Below are positions 1 through 5,813 of a DNA stretch of 5,813 bases, piece by piece. The position numbers were made by a program, and so were the translations under genes. This DNA comes from Acidimicrobiales bacterium (GTDB lineage Bacteria > Actinomycetota > Acidimicrobiia > Acidimicrobiales > RAAP-2): the NCBI GenBank assembly GCA_017883125.1, contig JADGOD010000107.1:1-5813 (forward strand), in the 5' to 3' direction. Positions within the stretch are counted from its first letter, which is position 1. Each line of letters begins with the position of its first letter. The notes below the pieces were generated by a model. It had not been told where the DNA came from. It ran no database searches and saw only the letters and a list, made by a program, of their open reading frames with translations.

Positions 1-851
1 AACCCGAAGAGGATGAAGAACGCCACGGCGATCGACGACGCCCCGGCGCTGAAGCGAGGGATCAAGAAGACCCTGACGTCCAAGAGAGGGTCCTTGGTTC
101 GCAGCGCGAGGAAGACGAACGCCGTCAGGGCCAGCCCCGCCGCGAGGAAGCAGGCCAGAGTCTCTGGCGCCGTCCAGCCCCACTGCGGGCCCTCGATGAT
201 TGCGAGGACCAGCGAGGTCATACCGATCGTGGACAACACGACTCCACGGGTGTCGAACCTTCCCTGCGTGTCGACGGCCAGCTTCGGGATCAGGATCTGG
301 CCGCCGATCAAGGTGAGGATCACCAGTGGCACGTTGATGAGGAACACCGAGCCGTACCAGAAGTGCTGGAGGAGCGCTCCCCCGGTGATCGGGCCGAATG
401 CCACGGCGAGCCCCGAGGTCGCTCCCCAGACCCCAAGCGCCTTCTGGCGCTCGGAGGGCTCGGTGAAGATCGAGGTGAGGATCGCCAGCGAGGCGGGGAA
501 GATGAACGCCGCCGAGAGACCCATGAGGGCTCTCGAAGCGATCAGGGCACCTGTCGTGTGCGAAACCGAGGCGAGGAGCGAGAACAGGCCGAAGGCCACC
601 AAGCCGGCTTGCATCACCCCTTTGCGGCCGAGGCGGTCACCGATCCCCCCACCAGCGAGGAGGAAGCCGGCGAAGGCGAGGGAGTAGGCGTCGACGATCC
701 ACTGGAGGCTCGTCGTCGAGGCTCCGAGATCCTGGCTGAGGGAGGGAAGGGCGACGTTGACGATCGTGTTGTCGACCACCACGAGGAACACCGAGAGGCA
801 CAGGACCGGAAGCGTCAGCCACCGGCGGTCACGAGCGGCGTGGACGTTCAT
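1..851 (-). CDS. DHA2-family (EmrB/QacA-type) MFS drug efflux transporter, partial at C-terminus
   Basis: Probably an inner-membrane proton-driven exporter of drugs or other lipophilic compounds. The leftward frame opens at ATG 851-849 and is still open at the window edge, giving 283 residues, about 60 percent of a usual 480-520 residue 14-helix protein. About nine hydrophobic segments can be seen (near residues 13-33, 50-70, 80-98, 103-125, 138-160, 168-186, 203-220, 229-250 and 267 to the edge). TM1 carries the DHA2 signature VVVDNTIVNVALP with acidic D27. Motif A, GDRLGRKG, lies at 71-78 in the loop between TM2 and TM3. Antiporter motif C ends in GPITGG (153-158), followed by FLINVP near 170-175. 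The start follows GAGG about ten bases upstream. The gene is divergent from the tetR gene and has a TATAAT extended -10 inside the shared palindrome, so repression by that TetR protein is likely. The family is clear from motifs; the substrate cannot be read. Confidence 0.93.
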   Translation of the reverse strand, partial: MNVHAARDRRWLTLPVLCLSVFLVVVDNTIVNVALPSLSQDLGASTTSLQWIVDAYSLAFAGFLLAGGGIGDRLGRKGVMQAGLVAFGLFSLLASVSHTTGALIASRALMGLSAAFIFPASLAILTSIFTEPSERQKALGVWGATSGLAVAFGPITGGALLQHFWYGSVFLINVPLVILTLIGGQILIPKLAVDTQGRFDTRGVVLSTIGMTSLVLAIIEGPQWGWTAPETLACFLAAGLALTAFVFLALRTKDPLLDVRVFLIPRFSAGASSIAVAFFILFG

Positions 852-870
852 GGGGAGACCTCGAACCGAG

Positions 871-904
871 AGAACATCGTGCTATGATTATAGCACGATG
901 TTCT
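871..904. promoter_or_regulatory. TetR operator palindrome overlapping two opposed extended -10 promoters
   Basis: The 15-base arm AGAACATCGTGCTAT (871-885) is the exact reverse complement of 890-904, with a four-base centre GATT (886-889). Only the pair 886/889 breaks the symmetry. The plus strand reads TGC-TATGAT (880-888), an extended -10 for tetR. The minus strand reads TGC-TATAAT (895-887), a perfect extended -10 for the MFS gene. I see no good -35 on either side, which fits promoters that rely on the TGn extension. Predicted transcript starts fall near 895 (plus) and 880 (minus), giving leaders of about 26 and 29 bases. TetR-family proteins commonly bind such palindromes between their own gene and a divergent pump gene. 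A dimer, or a pair of dimers, bound here would block both promoters. The palindrome is seen directly; its use by this regulator is inferred. Confidence 0.85.
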
Positions 905-920
905 ACTGCCGGGGGGCGAT

Positions 921-1538
921 GTGAACCAGAGTCGAACGAGAACGCCGAGCAGTGACGTCGAAGCTGCCATCCTCGCGGCGGCAGAGACCATCCTCGACAC
1001 CGACGGCCCCGGTGCGCTGTCGATCCGCCGCATCGCTGCAGTTGCCGGAGTGGCTCCGATGGGCGTCTACAACCACTTCGAGTCGAAGAACGGTGTGATC
1101 GAGGCACTCTTCCGATCCGGCTTCACGCGCCTCAAGGGAGCACTCGACTCACTCGGTAAGATCGACGATCCGATCGAGGCCCTCCTCGAGGGGGGCCGTC
1201 GCTACCGGGCGCTGGCGCTGGAGCACACCGCTGCGTTTCAAGTGATGTTCCTGCGGGCCATGCCCGGCTTCGAACCGAGCGACGAGGCCAAGGCCGTGGC
1301 CGGAGACGCCTTCTTGAGCCTCACGGCGGCCGTCGACCGCGCGATGCAGGCCAACGTCATCGTCAAGGGGAACCCCGCACAGACCGCCCAGATGATCTGG
1401 GCGAGCATCCACGGGTGGGTCGCGCTCGAGCTCAGCGGCATCGGCTTCGTCGATGACCTCGACAAGGGGGCCGAAGATCTCGGCCGGGCTCTGCTCGACG
1501 GCTTGCGCCTCCACAACGCGCCACCGCGCGCCGTCTGA
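921..1538 (+). CDS. TetR-family transcriptional repressor, WHG-type C-terminal domain
   Basis: A 205-residue one-component regulator, a usual length for TetR proteins. The N-terminal DNA-binding domain spans roughly residues 12-63. Its helix-turn-helix is seen as LSIRRIAAVAGVAPMGVYNHFESK (about 33-56), with the typical G-VYNHF-SK recognition-helix ending. The rest is a helical ligand-binding and dimer domain. Near its end is MIWASIHGWVALEL (158-171), which resembles the WHG domain of TetR C-termini. The start is GTG 921, preceded by a run of six G (911-916) four bases away. The ATG at 919 is followed directly by TGA, and the next in-frame Met (residue 47) lies inside the HTH, so GTG is the only sensible start. 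The gene is divergent from the MFS pump, with the palindrome at 871-904 between them, so it probably represses itself and the pump until an effector binds. The effector cannot be predicted. Confidence 0.93.
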   Translation: MNQSRTRTPSSDVEAAILAAAETILDTDGPGALSIRRIAAVAGVAPMGVYNHFESKNGVIEALFRSGFTRLKGALDSLGKIDDPIEALLEGGRRYRALALEHTAAFQVMFLRAMPGFEPSDEAKAVAGDAFLSLTAAVDRAMQANVIVKGNPAQTAQMIWASIHGWVALELSGIGFVDDLDKGAEDLGRALLDGLRLHNAPPRAV

Positions 1539-1563
1539 GCGGTCGTCCATCACGCACCCGAGC

Positions 1564-1599
1564 GGCCAACGGCACCATCGGGGAGATGGTCGGCCGACC
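1564..1599. terminator. Possible hairpin terminator between convergent genes
   Basis: The 81-bp gap between the ends of tetR (1538) and the sulfatase gene (1620) contains ACCATC (1574-1579), a five-base loop GGGGA and GATGGT (1585-1590), a six-pair stem. It can be extended by CGGC (1570-1573) pairing with GCCG (1593-1596) across a two-base bulge. The right side overlaps a perfect 12-bp palindrome GGTCGGCCGACC (1588-1599). No T-run follows on either strand, so it is not a classic intrinsic terminator, though high-GC actinobacteria often show weak or absent T-tracts. It could serve both converging transcripts. It is supported only by position and pairing. Confidence 0.35.
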
Positions 1600-1619
1600 C
1601 TCTGGGTGGTCGCCAGCCC

Positions 1620-3050
1620 TCAGGCGCCCGACGGCCAGCGACCCGCGCGCTCGGGCGTGAGGAGCATGTCGGTGAAGGTGCGGTCGAGGTGCTCCTGGCG
1701 CCACGTGAGCATCTCCTGGGCTCCGGCGAGGACGAGGGCCGGATCCGTGGACGTCGTCCGCCAGGTCGGATCGGAGGCGAGATCGAAGCAGAGCCACGAT
1801 CCGTCGCCGAAGTGCACATAGGCCATGGTCTCGTTTCGCACCACGGCGAGATTCTGCCGCTCCAAGGTCCTCTCCATCGGCCACTGCGAGTCGGTGGTGC
1901 CGATGAGGAGATGGCGCCAGTCCCATTCGTAGTGCGCGGCACGCCGCCACTCTGCCGGCTCGATCCCCTCGAGGAACGGCTGGAGCGGCATCCCGTCGCA
2001 CTGGGTGGGGACCTCCTCGCTGAGCGCCGAGGCAATGGTCGGGAGGATGTCGATGTTCTCCGTGAAGGAGTCGACCACGGTCCCGTGCGACCTGGAGAGA
2101 CGGGGGTCACGGATGATGCACGGGATCCGATAGCTCTCTTCGAAGAATCCGAGCTTCTCGACAAGACCATGATCGCAGAGCTGCTCGCCGTGATCGGCGG
2201 TGACGATGACCATCGTGTCCTCCCAGGACCCCGACTCCTTCAGCGACGCCATCACGCGGCCGAACTGGGAGTCGACCTCGCTCACCATTCCGAGATACTG
2301 CGCACGCAGGTGGCGGCGCTTCTTCTCTGACTTGGGTGCTGCGGATGCCGGGAAGCTCATGGCTGCGTCGTGCAGCCAGTGAGGGGTAGCGACAGGATCG
2401 AGACCCGAGCCCACGGCTGCCGGATCGTAGAGCTCGGCGAACTCCCCGGCCGCTGCGTACGGAGGATGGGGTCGGAGGTAGCTCAGGTGCGCGAACCAGG
2501 GCGAGGACTGCTTATGGAGCCATCCGAGGAGCCCGTCAGTGAGGAACGCGCTGATCGAGTGCTCCGCGGGCCGATCCGGCTCGGTGGCCAAGGCGGCGTG
2601 GAAGTCGACCCCCGGATCGTGACCGAGATCGGCCAACCACCTCAACCAGGGCGACTGGTCGCCTGGGAGCCACAAGCCCTGCGAGAAGCCGGGCAGGATC
2701 CCCTCATAGGTATCGAGGCGCGGGTCGTCGGGCCCGCTCGCCTGTCGAGGATCGAGACCCGTGTCGGTGTACCCGAAGAGATGTGGGTCGAACCCCGCCC
2801 GCCTGGCCATCCGGGCCACGTTGTCGAACCGGTCATCGAGAGGCGAGCCGTTCGCCACCACCCGGTTGTTCATCTGATACGTACCGGTGTAGAGCGCGGC
2901 GCGCCCGGGCGAGCACGGCGCAGCTTGCGCGTAGTGATTGGCGAAGAAGACGCCCTCGGCCCGCAGCGCGTCAAGTGCCGGGGTCGCCACCTCCGGATCG
3001 GCGACCACGTCGCTTCGCAGCTGGTCGAAGGTGACGAGGAGGATGTTCAC
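1620..3050 (-). CDS. Cytoplasmic formylglycine-dependent sulfatase / phosphonate monoester hydrolase
   Basis: This 476-residue alkaline-phosphatase-superfamily enzyme cleaves sulfate esters or phosphonate/phosphate mono- and diesters through a formylglycine hydrate. The N-terminus MNILLVTFDQLRSD gives metal ligand D9 and Q10. APCSPGRAALYTG carries C46-S-P-G-R50, the CxPxR motif whose cysteine a formylglycine-generating enzyme oxidises. N67, Y94, H195 (in LRPHPPY), D286-H287 (TADHGEQ) and K299 (EKLGFFEESYRIP) sit where active-site and metal residues are expected. The DQ instead of DD near the start, NGSPLD, LFGYTD and the IPCIIRDP segment look more like phosphonate monoester hydrolases than typical choline or aryl sulfatases. 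There is no signal peptide, so it acts in the cytoplasm. The start is GTG 3050-3048 with GGGGGAG ten bases upstream; an in-frame TGA (3101-3099) lies upstream with no other start between. It lies 77 bp behind the alpha/beta hydrolase, probably in one operon. No maturation enzyme is encoded in the window. The superfamily is certain; the substrate is open. Confidence 0.92.
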   Translation of the reverse strand: MNILLVTFDQLRSDVVADPEVATPALDALRAEGVFFANHYAQAAPCSPGRAALYTGTYQMNNRVVANGSPLDDRFDNVARMARRAGFDPHLFGYTDTGLDPRQASGPDDPRLDTYEGILPGFSQGLWLPGDQSPWLRWLADLGHDPGVDFHAALATEPDRPAEHSISAFLTDGLLGWLHKQSSPWFAHLSYLRPHPPYAAAGEFAELYDPAAVGSGLDPVATPHWLHDAAMSFPASAAPKSEKKRRHLRAQYLGMVSEVDSQFGRVMASLKESGSWEDTMVIVTADHGEQLCDHGLVEKLGFFEESYRIPCIIRDPRLSRSHGTVVDSFTENIDILPTIASALSEEVPTQCDGMPLQPFLEGIEPAEWRRAAHYEWDWRHLLIGTTDSQWPMERTLERQNLAVVRNETMAYVHFGDGSWLCFDLASDPTWRTTSTDPALVLAGAQEMLTWRQEHLDRTFTDMLLTPERAGRWPSGA

Positions 3051-3127
3051 TCTGACGTCGCTCCCCCGGGCGCGGTGGAGACGACGCCGTCGGGATGCTC
3101 AGGACTCGGCTTCGATGCGTGGCCCAT

Positions 3128-4072
3128 CTATCCCGGGCGGCTGGCAGCGAAGCGGGCCGAGACGGCAGAGCCGAGTCGCTCGATCGCCGATCGAGCGGCG
3201 GCGACCCCGCCCATGCGAATGAATCCGTGGTTCAGCGAGGACTCATCGAAGAGGTCGACCTCCACGCCTGACCCTTCGAGAAGGCCGGCGAGGGCAAGCC
3301 CCTCGTCTCGCAGGGGATCGAAGCCGGCCACCGCGATGATGGCCGGCGGGGCCTCGTGGAGATCAGGGGTGAGCAGCGGCGAGACACGCGGGTCGGCGTG
3401 GCTCTGCCCCTTGGGAAGGTAGAGCCCGTAGAGATACGACATGTCATCGCCGGTCAACCCATAGCCCTCTGCGAAGTCATGGAGGGAGTCCGTCTTGAGG
3501 TCCGGCCCGAGCGACGGGTAGCACAGGACTTGGAATGCGGGTCGGAACCCGTCGCGAGCACACTCGAAGGCAGCGACCAGCGCCAGGGTCGCTCCCGCCG
3601 AATCGCCACCGACAGCGACGCTCCCAGGAGAGCTGCCGAGCCCGCTGGCATCCGACAGACACCACGAGAGGACTGCTTCGGCATCGTCGAGCCCGGCGGG
3701 GAACGGGTGCTCCGGAGCGAGGCGGTAGTCCACCGCCAAGAAGCGCTGACCGCTGGCCGCCGCCAGCCGGCGCAGCGCCGGCTCGTGGCTGGTGAGACCC
3801 CCCTGCGCCCAGCCCCCGCCATGGAACCAGATCACCAGCCCTGACGACGCGTCCGCATCAGTCGGGGTGATCAGACGCGCGCCGAGCATCCCGGCAGCGC
3901 CTGGAACCTCGATATCGGCGATGCTCTCGACCACCGGAGGGTCGGGATCGAGGAGCGACGCCGAGGAGTCGTACTCAGAGCGCGCCACGTCGAGCGGTAT
4001 GTCCCGAAGTCGAGGAACGTCCTGCGACGCACTCAACGAAAGGGCTCTTGCGATCTCCTGATCCAACTCCAC
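3128..4072 (-). CDS. Alpha/beta hydrolase, hormone-sensitive-lipase family (bacterial lipase family IV) esterase
   Basis: A cytoplasmic carboxylic-ester hydrolase of about 314 residues, a usual length for the family. Numbered from the GTG at 4072, the oxyanion-hole motif HGGGW is at 84-88, followed by DYRLAPEHPFPA (115-126), a hallmark of the HSL group. The nucleophile elbow GDSAG is at 156-160 with Ser158. The remaining triad members are Asp252 in DPLRDEG and His282 in NHGFIRM. Everything needed for catalysis is present. The frame stays open upstream to GTG 4132, with GTG 4129 and ATG 4114 as further options. I prefer GTG 4072 because GAGGAGG lies eight bases before it and the upstream starts have no such site. 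There is no signal peptide. The gene ends with TAG, and the sulfatase gene follows on the same strand, so the two are probably co-transcribed. It is divergent from the second MFS transporter. The natural ester is unknown; small acyl esters are typical for the family. Confidence 0.92.
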   Translation of the reverse strand: MELDQEIARALSLSASQDVPRLRDIPLDVARSEYDSSASLLDPDPPVVESIADIEVPGAAGMLGARLITPTDADASSGLVIWFHGGGWAQGGLTSHEPALRRLAAASGQRFLAVDYRLAPEHPFPAGLDDAEAVLSWCLSDASGLGSSPGSVAVGGDSAGATLALVAAFECARDGFRPAFQVLCYPSLGPDLKTDSLHDFAEGYGLTGDDMSYLYGLYLPKGQSHADPRVSPLLTPDLHEAPPAIIAVAGFDPLRDEGLALAGLLEGSGVEVDLFDESSLNHGFIRMGGVAAARSAIERLGSAVSARFAASRPG

Positions 4073-4080
4073 GTGCGCTG

Positions 4081-4087
4081 CCTCCTC
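4081..4087 (-). promoter_or_regulatory. Shine-Dalgarno site deciding the esterase start
   Basis: On the minus strand GAGGAGG is followed by eight bases and then GTG at 4072-4070. This is near-ideal strength and spacing, and it outranks the upstream in-frame starts at 4132, 4129 and 4114, which lack a comparable purine run. It would shorten the protein by 20 charged, poorly conserved-looking residues. Confidence 0.65.
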
Positions 4088-4176
4088 GCCTCTCTCAGCG
4101 AGCCTACGTCGCATGCCGGCGACGGACACCACGATCGATCAGGGGCCGTCGGCGGTGGCCTCACGGTCACGATCCG

Positions 4177-4204
4177 GCGCCTGGTTCCATGCGAACATGG
4201 GCGC
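4177..4204. repeat. Bipartite inverted repeat, possible operator or leader hairpin
   Basis: The inner arms are CCATG (4187-4191) and CATGG (4196-4200) around CGAA. The outer arms are GCGC (4177-4180) and GCGC (4201-4204), separated from the inner left arm by six unpaired bases (4181-4186) on the left only. It ends 34 bases before the GTG of the second transporter. It could be a binding site for an unlinked regulator or a hairpin in the transporter leader. The arms are short, so chance pairing in GC-rich DNA is a real alternative. Confidence 0.3.
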
Positions 4205-4224
4205 AAGCATCCAGACGATCGGTC

Positions 4225-4230
4225 AAAGGA
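4225..4230 (+). promoter_or_regulatory. Shine-Dalgarno site deciding the second MFS start
   Basis: AAAGGA is followed by eight bases and then GTG 4239. An in-frame ATG at 4197 would add 14 residues but has no purine-rich site before it, so GTG 4239 is preferred. Confidence 0.6.
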
Positions 4231-4238
4231 CGTGCGCC

Positions 4239-5813
4239 GTGAGCACCGAAGCCCCCTCCGCATCAATCTCGTCCTCTTCCCCTCCACGGGCGACGTGGAT
4301 CCTGATCGGCCTGATCTCGGTCGCCTCGGTGGCGAACCTCAACCTGGCGGTGGCCAACGTTGCGCTCCCTGAGATCGGCTTGCACTTCGAGGCCTCCCAG
4401 ACGTCGCTGAACCTCGTCAGCGTCGCCTTCTCCCTGGGTCTGGCCGGGACCGTCCTCTACCTCGGGGCGCTCGGGGACCGCTACGGACGCAAGATGATGC
4501 TGGTCCTCGGGATGATCCTCACCGTTCCGACGTCGCTGCTCGCTGCGTGGGCCCCATCGATCACCATCCTGTTCGTCGCTCGGCTGCTCGGCGGCATCGC
4601 TGCCGGCATGGCCTTCCCGACCACCCTGGCTCTGATCACCGCCCTCTGGGATGGTCCGGCCAGGACCAAGGCGATCGCTCTGTGGTCAGCCGTTGGCGGC
4701 GCCATGGTGGCCATCGCGTCGCTCCTCGCCGGCTGGGTGCTCACCGGAGCATGGTGGGGTTCGGTCTTCCTGATCTCGGTGCCGCTTGCGCTGGGGGCAC
4801 TGGCTCTGGCCGTCATCTTCGTGCCCAGCCACATCAATGAGACGACCAGGCCCGTGGACAACCTCAGCGGCATCTTCTCGGTGATCGGGGTGATCGCCCT
4901 GGTCTTGGCGATCAACTTCGCTCCGAGTCCCGGTGACCGGACCATCGCCGTCATCGCTGCAGCGATCGCCGTCGGCACGCTCGCCACCTTCTTCCTTCGT
5001 CAGAGAACGCTGGCCGATCCACTCTTCGACCTGAAGATCGCGTCGCGACGGATCTTCTGGGTCGCCGCCTTGGCGGGACTCATCGTCTTCGGCACCCTCA
5101 TGGGCTCGATCTACATCGGACAGCAGTACCTCCAGAACGTCCTCGGCTACTCGACGCTCAAGGCAGGGGCGGCGGTCATCCCGGCTGCGATCACCTTGAT
5201 CCTCGCCGCTCCGATCTCCGCCAGGATGATCGGTCGATTCGGATCGAGGACGACCCTCCTGACAGGGTATGGCTTCTGCCTCGGCTCCTTCGTGGTCATG
5301 CTCTGGATGTGGACCGAGACGTCCAGCTACCCCGAGATCGCCCTCGCCTTCATCCTCATCGGCATCGGCGTCGGGTTGGCCGGAACGCCCGCGTCCCACT
5401 CGCTGACCGGCTCGGTGCCGGTGCGCCGAGCGGGGATGGCCTCGGGGACTGCCGACCTCCAGAGGGATCTCGGTGGATCGATCATGCAGTCGATCCTGGG
5501 TGGGATCCTCACCGCTGGCTACGCCACGGCCGTAGCGTCTCAGATCTCGGCGTCAGGTCAGCATCTGACCAACCAGGTCACCAGCATCCTCGAGCGCTCC
5601 TATTCGAGCGCTGCGAGCTATGCCGAGCAGGCCTCACCCCAGAACGCCGCCGCGATCACGGCCGGGGCCAAGTCCTCGTTCCTCCAGGGAGCCAACTGGG
5701 CGTACGCCGCAGGGATCGTGCTCATCGCAGTGGGAGCCATCATCGTCCGGATGCTCTTCCCGGCCAAGGGCCACGAGCTCGAGCTCCTCGAGCAGTACCG
5801 AGCCGCTGACTCA
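4239..5813 (+). CDS. DHA2-like 14-helix MFS transporter, C-terminal tip missing
   Basis: A membrane transporter of the EmrB/QacA-like MFS group. It reads 525 codons from GTG 4239 with no stop before the window ends, but the last membrane helix (about 486-507) is inside, so only a short cytoplasmic tail is lost. About fourteen hydrophobic segments are visible, starting near residue 20. Motif A, LGDRYGRKMM, is at 78-87, and VANVALPEI (38-46) follows the TM1 core. Compared with the transporter at the left edge, the TM1 acidic position is N35 instead of Asp, and the motif C region reads ASLLAG (160-165) where GPITGG is expected. A long polar loop rich in Ser, Ala and Gln (about 434-485) lies before the last helix. 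The gene is divergent from the esterase-sulfatase operon, which suggests import or export of the compound those enzymes act on. An efflux role is the usual family default, but the lost motif C weakens it here. No local regulator is adjacent. Confidence 0.9.
   Translation, partial: MSTEAPSASISSSSPPRATWILIGLISVASVANLNLAVANVALPEIGLHFEASQTSLNLVSVAFSLGLAGTVLYLGALGDRYGRKMMLVLGMILTVPTSLLAAWAPSITILFVARLLGGIAAGMAFPTTLALITALWDGPARTKAIALWSAVGGAMVAIASLLAGWVLTGAWWGSVFLISVPLALGALALAVIFVPSHINETTRPVDNLSGIFSVIGVIALVLAINFAPSPGDRTIAVIAAAIAVGTLATFFLRQRTLADPLFDLKIASRRIFWVAALAGLIVFGTLMGSIYIGQQYLQNVLGYSTLKAGAAVIPAAITLILAAPISARMIGRFGSRTTLLTGYGFCLGSFVVMLWMWTETSSYPEIALAFILIGIGVGLAGTPASHSLTGSVPVRRAGMASGTADLQRDLGGSIMQSILGGILTAGYATAVASQISASGQHLTNQVTSILERSYSSAASYAEQASPQNAAAITAGAKSSFLQGANWAYAAGIVLIAVGAIIVRMLFPAKGHELELLEQYRAADS

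Larger units (their letters stand above)
4073..4238. promoter_or_regulatory. Divergent intergenic region between esterase operon and second MFS gene
   Basis: This 166-bp spacer must hold the promoters of the leftward hydrolase operon and the rightward transporter. On the minus strand TAGGCT (4106-4101) resembles an actinobacterial -10 and would give a leader of about 23 bases before GTG 4072. No convincing -35 accompanies it. I find no clear promoter on the plus strand. The 15-base arm of the TetR operator at 871-904 is not repeated here; only the six bases GAACAT (4193-4198) are shared, which can be chance. An inverted repeat at 4177-4204 is described separately. The region's role follows from gene orientation, not from strong promoter motifs. 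Confidence 0.45.

Noticed and set aside
13..687. A 224-codon plus-strand frame opposite the left MFS gene
   Set aside because: The minus strand here encodes clear DHA2 motifs; the plus-strand translation is low-complexity and basic with no family features.
874..903. GAAC...GTTC ends of the palindrome as a LexA (SOS) box
   Set aside because: The actinobacterial LexA box has about four bases between GAAC and GTTC; here the gap is more than twenty, and the divergent TetR gene explains the palindrome better.
3051..3127. A small gene or terminator in the gap between the esterase and sulfatase genes
   Set aside because: I found no start with a credible frame and no clear stem-loop with a T-run, so it is best read as an intra-operon spacer.
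2370..3422. A 350-codon open frame on the plus strand spanning the sulfatase and esterase genes
   Set aside because: Its translation is Arg/Gly/Glu-rich with no recognisable domain. It lies opposite two genes with complete catalytic motifs and runs across their boundary, as antisense frames in GC-rich DNA commonly do.
4197..4238. ATG 4197 as the start of the second MFS protein
   Set aside because: It is in frame but has no ribosome-binding site and lies inside the inverted repeat, whereas GTG 4239 has AAAGGA at good spacing.
4686..5399. A 237-codon minus-strand frame rich in Asp, Glu, Gly and Arg
   Set aside because: This is the reverse shadow of hydrophobic MFS helices; the composition is typical of antisense reading and no domain is visible.
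5309..5809. A 166-codon plus-strand frame in another phase near the right edge
   Set aside because: It overlaps the MFS frame, which keeps continuous membrane helices through the same region.

Overview
This is a high-GC window with long GC-rich codons, frequent GTG starts, a WHG-type TetR regulator and an EmrB/QacA-type transporter at each edge. Those traits suggest an actinobacterium (Actinomycetota), but no marker gene fixes the lineage and this is inference. There are five protein genes, two of them cut by the window edges. No RNA gene, mobile element or CRISPR array is visible, and no gene-free stretch exceeds 300 bases.

The left part (1-1538) is a divergent efflux module. A 14-helix DHA2-family MFS drug transporter runs leftward out of the window. 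A TetR-family repressor gene runs rightward. Between them lies a 34-bp near-perfect palindrome (15-bp perfect arms) that contains two opposed extended -10 promoter elements, one per strand. This is a compact self-regulating switch: the repressor probably covers both promoters at once and is released by a transported or toxic ligand.

The middle (1620-4072) holds two leftward hydrolase genes that probably form an operon. Upstream is an alpha/beta hydrolase of the hormone-sensitive-lipase family (HGGGW, GDSAG, Asp and His of the triad all present). After a 77-bp gap comes a cytoplasmic formylglycine hydrolase with the CxPxR maturation motif, closest in its motifs to phosphonate monoester hydrolases and arylsulfatases. 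The pair would cut carboxylic esters and sulfate or phosphonate/phosphate esters. A hairpin-bearing 81-bp spacer separates tetR from the sulfatase gene, which converge on it.

The right part (4239-5813) is a second DHA2-like MFS transporter, divergent from the hydrolase operon and missing only its last residues. It has lost the TM1 aspartate and the antiporter motif C proline that the first transporter keeps, so it may move a different substrate or couple differently. The 166-bp divergent spacer holds a bipartite inverted repeat, a possible operator.

The likely overall picture is two transporter modules side by side: a TetR-controlled efflux pump, and a transporter plus ester/sulfatase hydrolase set that may process one organic compound. 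The families are all known. The most distinctive feature is the symmetric promoter-operator at 871-904.
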